Below, piece by piece: positions 57,700-64,000 of a stretch of DNA of 64,000 nucleotides (within the stretch, counting starts at the first letter, position 1; every line of letters begins with the position of its first letter). Location of the stretch: assembly GCA_963678675.1 (NCBI GenBank), contig OY783192.1, positions 13,872,424 to 13,936,423 of the forward strand, read 5' to 3'. Below the pieces are notes generated by a model. The model worked only from the letters and a program-made list of their open reading frames with translations. It was not told the DNA's origin and did no database searches. Origin of the DNA: Xiphydria camelus (lineage: Eukaryota > Arthropoda > Insecta > Hymenoptera > Xiphydriidae). The translations under genes and the position numbers were made by a program.

Positions 57700-58998
57700 G
57701 CTACTGCGCATACTATTCGCGCAAGCTGGATTATCTCAACGGGAAAACATTTTAGAGAAAAATGTTTAATACAAAACTTTAAGGATTTTCCCTTGGCTAC
57801 CCAGTGGTCGTATTGGATTTGACCTTGACCGTGACCCTTAAGGTAATATCAAATGCCTTCCTAAACCGTTCATCCGATTGCGATGAAACTTTGGGGAATG
57901 GTTGGACGCATGCCCGCGAAGGTTTCTGAGTTAGTAAATCTTATACAGGGTGTTCAAAAAGTACCGGTACGGATGATTATTATGCCTTCCTAAACCGTTC
58001 ATCCTATTGCGATGAAACTTTGGGGAATGGTTGGACGCATGCCCGCGAAGGTTTCTGAGTTAGTAAATCTTATAAAAGGTGTTCAAAAAGTACCGGTACT
58101 GATGATTATTATGCCTTCCTAAACCGTTCATCCGATTGCGATGAAAAGTTGGGGAATGGTTGGACGCATGCCCGCGAAGGTTTCTGAGTTAGTAAATCTT
58201 ATACAGGGTGTTCAAAAAGTACCGGTACGGATGATTATTATGCCTTCCTAAACCGTTCATCCGATTGCGATGACAATTTAGGGAACAGCTGGACGCATAT
58301 CCGCGAAGGTTTGAGTTAGTAAATCTTATACTGGGTGTTCAAAAAGTACCGGTACGGATGATTATTATGCCTTCCTAAACCGTTCATCCGATTGCGATGA
58401 AACTTTGGGGAATGGTTGGATGCATGCCCGCGAAGGTTTCTGAGTTAGTAAATCTTATAAAAGGTGTTCAAAAAGTACCGGTACTGATGATTATTATGCC
58501 TTCCCAAACCGTTCATCCGATTACGATGAAAAGTTGGGAAATGGTTGGACGCATGCCCGCGAAGGTTTCTGAGTTAGTAAATCTTATACAGGGTGTTCAA
58601 AAAGTACCGGTACTGATGATTATTATGCCTTCCTAAACCGTTCATCCGATTGCGATGAAAATTTGGGGAACAGTTGGACGCATGCCCGCGAAGGTTTCTG
58701 AGTTAGTAAATCTTATACAGGGTGTTCAAAAAGTCGAACTATAGTTGACCTAAATTTGACCTCCGCTGACAATAAAGGTAACATGAAAAAAATGGTCAAT
58801 GACACATTTGAACGTGAAAAAAAATTAATTTGACCTTGATATAACCTTGAAGGTCATGGTCAAGGTCAAATCCAATATGACCATTGCGTAGCCCGGGAAA
58901 AATACTAAAAGTTTTGTATTAAAAATGTATTTAAACAATGGTGGACGGACAAAATCAATCCACAATCTACCCGTGCGAAGCCGGGACGGACTGCTAGT
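57700..58998 (+). mobile_element. Probable non-autonomous Helitron (3' end)
   Basis: Ends at 58998 with a hairpin CCCGTGCGAAGCCGGG and then ACGGACTGCTAGT, matching the stem-loop plus CTRRT signature of Helitron 3' ends. The 5' TC end is uncertain. Inner segments 57741-57850 and 58830-58950 are inverted to each other (GTATTGGATTTGACCTTGAC and inverse) around a tandem array. The base after the end is A rather than the usual T. Confidence 0.6.
57855..58740 (+). repeat. 129-bp tandem array, seven units
   Basis: Units start GCCTTCCTAAACCGTTCATC at 57855, 57984, 58113, 58242, 58369, 58498 and 58627 (period 129, once 127), each ending with a GTTCAAAAAGTACCGGTAC segment except the last. Units are about 95% alike. 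Each contains TACAGGGTGTTCAAAAAGT, and an open frame crosses unit borders because 129 is a multiple of three. I do not consider it a gene. Confidence 0.9.
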
Positions 58999-59221
58999 AA
59001 GTTATAAATCTAATATAATAATAATAAATATTTTATTATAGAAAAAATTTAACTTCTTTATGTCGAACTACGACGTCATATTCCCCAATTAAACTCGGAC
59101 CGCAGATAATTGTAAGATGTTTACACATCCTCCGTGAGTACAACGGCACTCACACCTTTTTTTTACTGGCTGCGCGCTGCACGGGGGCGTCTCAGTCATA
59201 TCGCCGCGTCGACAGATTTAA

Positions 59222-59552
59222 GAGGCCGACACACCCCGTCTGGAAAGGTTCGACAATTTTCGAGCATTTTTGTCGCGGCTGTAAAGATATATTTCCAATA
59301 TGGTGCATAAGAACCTTTTGTATTTTCGCCACCACACTTAAAAAACATACCTAAATCTAGGGCCCTATAGAAAAAAAATAAATTTCTTTGTTGTAATCAA
59401 TCGGCAAAATCAGAAATTTATTATTTTCTTTTTTTTTTCTATATAGGGCCCTAGATTTATGTTTTTTAAGCGTGGTGGCGAAAATACAAAAGGTTCTTAT
59501 GCACCATATTGAAAATATATCTTTACATTTCCAGACGAGGTGTGTCGGCCTC
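59222..59552. mobile_element. TTAA-flanked palindromic MITE (331 bp)
   Basis: TTAA at 59218-59221 and 59553-59556. Ends AGAGGCCGACACACC and GGTGTGTCGGCCTCT. The arms pair almost to the centre, through CATAAGAACCTTTTGTATTT and CTAGGGCCCTATAG. Confidence 0.85.
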
Positions 59553-60386
59553 TTAACCCTTTTAGTGCCGGACGACGATAATATATCATCGTTTGCAGCA
59601 CTTGCGAAAAATGCCAGCGACGTTGCGTATGCGATGGCGCCATGTTCTTTGCATTGTGAGAAAGCTCTATCTCAAAATAAATGTATAAAACGTTATAAAC
59701 GGTCTGATTATATTGTAAAGCAATGTAAAAAAAATTGTTTTTGGGTATCCTTATCAAATTACTTGGAGAACGTTTTCACGCAGTTGTGTGTGCAGTCATA
59801 ATTGTCATGTACGTTCGATCATGAGTGATAGCAAAAAGGATCAAATTTAATTAATTTCTAAATAATAATACTACATTATTACAATATTATGAAAATAATT
59901 AATTATTAAATCTATTACATTTAAAATATATAATAAATATATTTTAAAATTTAATTTAAATTATAATTTTTAATTTTTAAGCTGATCCTTACAAATTTTT
60001 ATATAAATAATTTTAAAATTTATTCAATTTTAATTAAAAATTTTATTAATATATAAATTAAATTTATTTCTAAAAAACTAGATAGGAAAAAATCGTTCTA
60101 TATTTCACAACATAAATTATTTTAAAAAATAATTTAGCATTTAAATTTATAATTTATTAACTTTTTTTTCAAGATTATAAATTATTTTTTTTAAATAAAC
60201 CCTAATACAAAAGGTAAAAAAATTTGACAAATTATTTTATTTTTAAACTATTTCAAATTATCCTCTGCAGTAAAAAAATTTACATTAATTACTTTAATGT
60301 TTTTTTAATATTTTTTAATTTAAATGTTTTAAACATTAAAAAATTAACGGTTATTAATTTATTTAATAATTATTAAATAATGATTT
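59553..60386. other. Unassigned, very AT-rich block
   Basis: 59553-59800 starts TTAACCCTTTTAGTGCCGG, like the start of another TTAA-type MITE whose right end I did not find. 59840-60380 is almost pure A/T with no gene. Confidence 0.5.
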
Positions 60387-60636
60387 GTAGAGTGGTGGGG
60401 CTAATTGATCTAAGTGCCAAAAACATTTTTCCCAAGAAAATAAGAAAAACTGCCCATCAGTGAAACCAAACTGACATTTGACCACATTTGACGGCTTATA
60501 CAACGAAAAGAAAAGCGCATTGACACTTAAATCATATAGGTAGCTCTGCATTGGCCTTGGCGCGTACATCATTTTGTAGAAAAAATCCGAAATCATGGAA
60601 TTTTGGCACTTAGATCAATTAGCCCCGCCACTCTAC
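60387..60636. mobile_element. MITE of 250 bp
   Basis: Ends GTAGAGTGGTGGGGCTAATT and AATTAGCCCCGCCACTCTAC. Inverted arms of about 36 bp with one or two mismatches. No ORF of known family. Confidence 0.85.
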
Positions 60637-61940
60637 ATTTGTACTAATGATTAATTAAATTAATGATTTTAAATATAATTAGATATTTATCAATGTAATA
60701 ATTATTAAATAATATATATTTAATAATAAATTATTAAAATTAATTAATTTTATATATAAATATAAATATATGAGGGGGTCAGAAGCCAAGGGGTCCAAGT
60801 AGAAATACAAGTTTTCCGAGATGCTCCACATTAAAGTATTCTTGTTCTTTAAAAATACCTGCAATTTTCCTTTGCCTCAAGTGTATAAGGTGTATGAATA
60901 GTTCATAACTCCCCCTATAGCGATTAAGGGTCTAAAAATTTAGGAGATTTAGTTTCTCATAGATGCCTATCGATCATATAAATTTGGTGCTCATACACGT
61001 GGGGGCAGATTTCACATGCTTATTCCGCTAGGCCCTTTGGAGCTACTTTTTTCCTGATGCAATTTTGAATACAATTGTGGGATGCACGAACCAACACACA
61101 GAAAGAAACCGTGATAATTATTAACGGAAAAGAGATGCTAAAAATACAGATTCGATAGAGATCAAGGCTTCTCTATTTAGCTGGTGTTCTCAAGTCTAGC
61201 CGCGTAAATCTTGATGAACTGTGGAACAAAAATGGGACAGGAGCAGAGGTATTTCGACTAACGATGTCTCAACAAAGATTTCGTTTTCTACTGCCACATA
61301 TCAGGTTTGATGATTTCACTACACGTGATGAACGAAAGAAATAATATGACAAGCTTGCTCCAATAAGAGAGGTTTTTGACAATTTTGTTAATAACTGTAA
61401 GATAGCATATACTCCATTCGAATACCTAACTATCGACGAAAAACTCGAATCATTTCGCGGAAGGTTCAGTTTCCGCCAGTATATTCCCAGCAAGCCTGCA
61501 AGGTATGAAATTAAGATTGCACTAGTTGATTCAAAATCTTATTATACGGTCAATTTGGAAGTATATGTAGGCAAGCAACCAGAGGGACCTTTCGTAGTGA
61601 GTGATTCACCAAAGAACATCGTGTTTAGACTATGCCAACCGATAACAGAAAATGGCAGAAATATAACAGTTGATAACTGGTTTAACAGTATGGAACTCCT
61701 AGAAAATCTTAGGAAAAATGTTAACTTGACTCTTCTTGGCACCATAAGAAAAAACAAAAGAGAGCTACCCCCAGAATTTGTTCGACGTTCAACCCGTCCA
61801 CCTCTATCTAGCATGTTTACCTTCCAAAAAATACAACACTGGCCTCTTATATCTCTAAGAAGGGTAAAAATGTGTTACTGATATTGTCCGTCAACGATGC
61901 ACGACCTTTCTTGTCTGAAAAATTAATGCGACCTCCGAAA

Positions 61941-62628
61941 GGTTAACGACGAACGATGCTTCTGTCTGCACCTATGGCCGACGTTCTTCACTTCGCGATT
62001 CCTCGCGTACCCTACATATGTATTTTTGAAGTGAAACTTCTATTGGGACCGTGCAACTGCTTGGAGGGGATACGGCGAACGATCGTGCGCAACTAGTGGT
62101 GAAGGCTTGAAGTTAGTCGGCACGTCTCTCCATACCTATAACACGTTGACTGCCAGCCACCACCGCTGCCGGGTTAAAGTACATTATATGGCAGTCAATG
62201 TGTCTGAAGGTGAATAAACCGGCCCTAAATGTTATACTTACTATTTATTGCAATTCTATACATATAAATAATTGCTATAAAATACACCTGATGAAAAACA
62301 TTCATATTGTTGTTCACTAATTGGTTTTTCCGAGGATTTCTATATTCTTATCGTGTTTGGTACTGTACAAAAGTGCCGATTTTTCGCTGACTACTGCCAC
62401 CAGGTGTCACTGTACGGGTATTGCACGGTCCCAATAGGCGCCTTGGGCGTGAATCGGTTTTGCCGAAGTCAGGTATGTGACAAAAATCCGACACCATGAA
62501 TCATCACTGTGCCTCATGGGTCGAGCGTTTGGAGAGGGAAGGGAGGAATGTAGGATCGGTAACATCGCGGTTACCATTACCGGCGGACGTTAGCCTAGTA
62601 AGTTAGGTGACCTCACTGGCCCCCCGAA
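61941..62628. other. Unassigned DNA after the piggyBac relic
   Basis: No gene recognised. A short hairpin at about 62143-62202 (ACGTTGACTGCCA against TGGCAGTCAATGT) may be a small MITE. The 3' end of the piggyBac element was not identified. Confidence 0.4.
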
Positions 62629-62868
62629 TACCGTATGTATCATGCCAAATTAAACAAGCAGATATACCGACATTGCCGAAACTTTACCGACGGTCAAGAA
62701 TTTTATAGTTAGAGTTGGCTTGAGAAGAGTGCGCTGTGTGTGCTGCGTGAGAGCGAAAAGTGTCAAACGTCTGATTTCCCGATAGCTGTCAATTCGGAAA
62801 ATCGAAGTATTGAATAATAGACGAAACACTTCGATCTGCTTGTTTAATTTGGCATGATACATACGGTA
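62629..62868. mobile_element. MITE of 240 bp carrying the ACGGGAAACC-family core
   Basis: Ends TACCGTATGTATCATGCCAA and TTGGCATGATACATACGGTA, perfect inverted repeats of about 35 bp. The inside holds GTGTCAAACGTCTGATTTCC and CTGTCAATTCGG, the core shared with 26411, 33355, 34500, 37880, 43610 and 49650. Confidence 0.85.
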
Positions 62869-63002
62869 AATTTGGCGCTTGCGTATACCTACAGCTGACT
62901 GGGGACCAGTATGGCGTCTTCATTCATGTGCGTGCTATAAGTGATATTCATTTGTTTTGTTTTGTTCTATTTTTGAGTGAAATTTAATTAAATTAATTTA
63001 TA

Positions 63003-63900
63003 ATGGCGAAATCAAATGCGCAGAAATGTAAGGAATATCGTGAGAGACAACGTAAGAAGGATGACAGCAGTGTAAAAAAAAGTGAAAAAGTCTGGGGCCC
63101 AACGCATGAGGAGAGTAGGTTACGAAAACAACTGAGAAACACAGTGAATCAAATTTTCGACGATCAGTTATTAACCAGTGAACCTGAAAATCATAATGTG
63201 CAAAACGAAAATGACATTTTAGCTCCTAAATATTCATCTTCGGTTCAACCCGCTTTTGTTGACAATGATATCCGCGACGAGCCAGGACCATCCATTTTAC
63301 GACGCAATGAATCAGGACCACGTGAACATAATTTATGTCAGGACTTGCCATATAGTCATTATAACCGAAATAAAATCGCTCATAGGGAATTCAATAAAAA
63401 GTTTATAAATAATTCTTTCGGTCATACGTGCTCTATTTGTGATAGGTTATGGTTTCAAGACGCTTTAAAAATTTCCGTTCGTGAACAAGAGGATATTTTG
63501 AACGTAATTCTCCCTCGGATTGATGGGGAAATCATTCAAATCTGCTACACCTGTCGTCAAGCACTCAAAAAGAATACTATCCCTGCAATATGGCCACTTA
63601 CAACGGTTTCAAATACCCACCGATACCCGACCATTTACCTCCACTAGATTTGGTATCAGAGCGACTTATATTTCCACGAATCCCCTTTATGCAGATTCGT
63701 CGATTGAGACATGTAACATGGTCAATATGGAATTTACGGACAGGTCATTAACGTACCAGTATCTGTGGACACAATGGTTCATCAACTACCGTGAGGCGTT
63801 TGTGCATCAAAACTACATAAGATGTCGGTAGTTGATACTGGAGGATTACCGTATGAAAAATTACATTGTAAAGAGTACACACAACAAATATAAAACTTCG
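63003..63900 (+). pseudogene. Helitron-type protein, N-terminal region (decayed)
   Basis: The start at 63003 (MAKSNAQKCKEYRERQRKKD) opens a basic leader typical of insect Helitron-encoded proteins. HREFNKKFINNSFGHTCSIC and DRLWFQDALKI follow, then CYTCRQALKKNTIPA (paired CxxC motifs, possible zinc binding). After a frame change near 63590 the next block reads FKYPPIPDHLPPLDLVSERL and IFPRIPFMQIRRLRHV. After another near 63715, GQYGIYGQVINVPVSVDTMV and HQLPREAFVHQN follow. This matches the region ahead of the Rep domain, which I know as DUF6570-like. The Rep and helicase parts would lie beyond the window or are lost. Confidence 0.75.
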
Positions 63901-64000
63901 TTGGTAACCTCAAAAAAAAAACGTGTACAGGGTACACGCAACAGAAGTGAAACTTCATGCGTAAATCCACGAAATACTAATATTGAAAAACAAAATTAGA

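Larger units (their letters stand above)
56665..61036. mobile_element. 4.37-kb foldback element inside the piggyBac gene
   Basis: Ends AGGGCCTAGCGGAATAAGC and GCTTATTCCGCTAGGCCCT, with inverted arms of about 140 bp including CTAAATCTCCTA and TTAATCGCTATAGGGGG. It cleanly interrupts the transposase reading frame. Inside lie a Helitron-like insertion, a TTAA MITE, an AT-rich block and another MITE. No gene of its own. Confidence 0.85.
55744..61940 (+). pseudogene. piggyBac transposase, split by a 4.37-kb insertion
   Basis: The N-terminal acidic segment (MSECLGESSIQEPV, a stop, FDDNSDESEIDNTG) is at 55744-55860. A possible intron ends TTTCTTTGCAG near 56429. Next come ETDTEQEISDSEDN and WSKYPISRHGRTRKENLIKH, the piggyBac N-terminal W-K-P block, up to 56664. 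The foldback element 56665-61036 interrupts it. It resumes LELLFPDAILNTIVGCTNQH near 61037, then LDELWNKNGTGAEVFRLTMS and YLTIDEKLESFRGRFSFRQY (first Asp, 61429). NITVDNWFNSMELL (second Asp) is near 61670, and KKGKNVLLILS is reached by a frame shift in an A-run near 61825. It ends near 61940 before the third catalytic block and Cys-rich tail. Confidence 0.85.

Noticed and set aside
58397..58636. 79-codon frame
   Set aside because: It exists only because the tandem unit is 129 bp, a multiple of three.

Overview
The window looks like repeat-dense nuclear DNA of an insect. It is AT-rich and has almost no long ORFs. It is packed with relics of transposon families common in insects: mariner/Tc1, R1-clade and other non-LTR retrotransposons, piggyBac, Helitron, LTR elements, and many palindromic MITE or foldback elements. 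A hymenopteran such as an ant is my guess from general experience, not a proof. The only candidate host-gene sequence is one spliced exon (16203-16443, minus strand) resembling the membrane-anchor region of a YME1-like mitochondrial i-AAA protease. Much of the window may therefore be intron of that gene.

Layout: 1-1460 is unassigned AT-rich DNA. 1461-8588 is a Tc1/IS630-type DNA transposon with long inverted termini. It carries a dead transposase (2486-3860) and was later hit by a MITE and by a 5'-truncated R1-clade retrotransposon (4124-8170, 15-bp target duplication), which was itself hit by a mariner (4873-6145). 8632-12594 is a palindromic element built from 30-bp repeats that spell a ten-residue peptide. 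It holds a solo LTR inside a MITE and a further element with C-run termini and a long decayed ORF (10732-12120). A second copy of the palindromic repeat element lies at 24856-26065. 12600-24860 holds TTAA-flanked MITEs, an interrupted mariner (13550-16147), a large palindrome with a tRNA-like sequence in each arm (16925-17872), a 1.86-kb foldback element (18029-19883), mariner fragments and an LTR with a 49-bp tandem array.

26.1-50 kb is dominated by nested inverted repeats. A 14.9-kb structure (28075-42975) has arms of about 1.4 kb. Inside it lie a 451-bp near-identical inverted pair around a piggyBac C-terminal fragment, and six copies of a palindromic module. I see no intact gene in this stretch.

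46064-49135 is the most complete mobile element: 3072 bp with 37-bp perfect inverted termini. It carries one minus-strand gene with a 75-bp GT-AG intron and a coding sequence broken by one apparent frameshift. The protein (about 700 codons) has a cysteine-rich N-terminal part, an RNase-H-like core with candidate acidic residues, and two AT-hooks. I relate it from memory to the eukaryotic DUF7869 family and read it as a candidate DDD-type transposase.

50-62 kb contains more TTAA-flanked MITEs, foldbacks and a piggyBac gene (55744-61940) split by a 4.37-kb foldback that carries a Helitron-like 3' end and a 129-bp tandem array. The window ends with the start of a Helitron Rep/helicase-type protein (63003 onward). 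No CRISPR arrays or bacterial-type features were seen.
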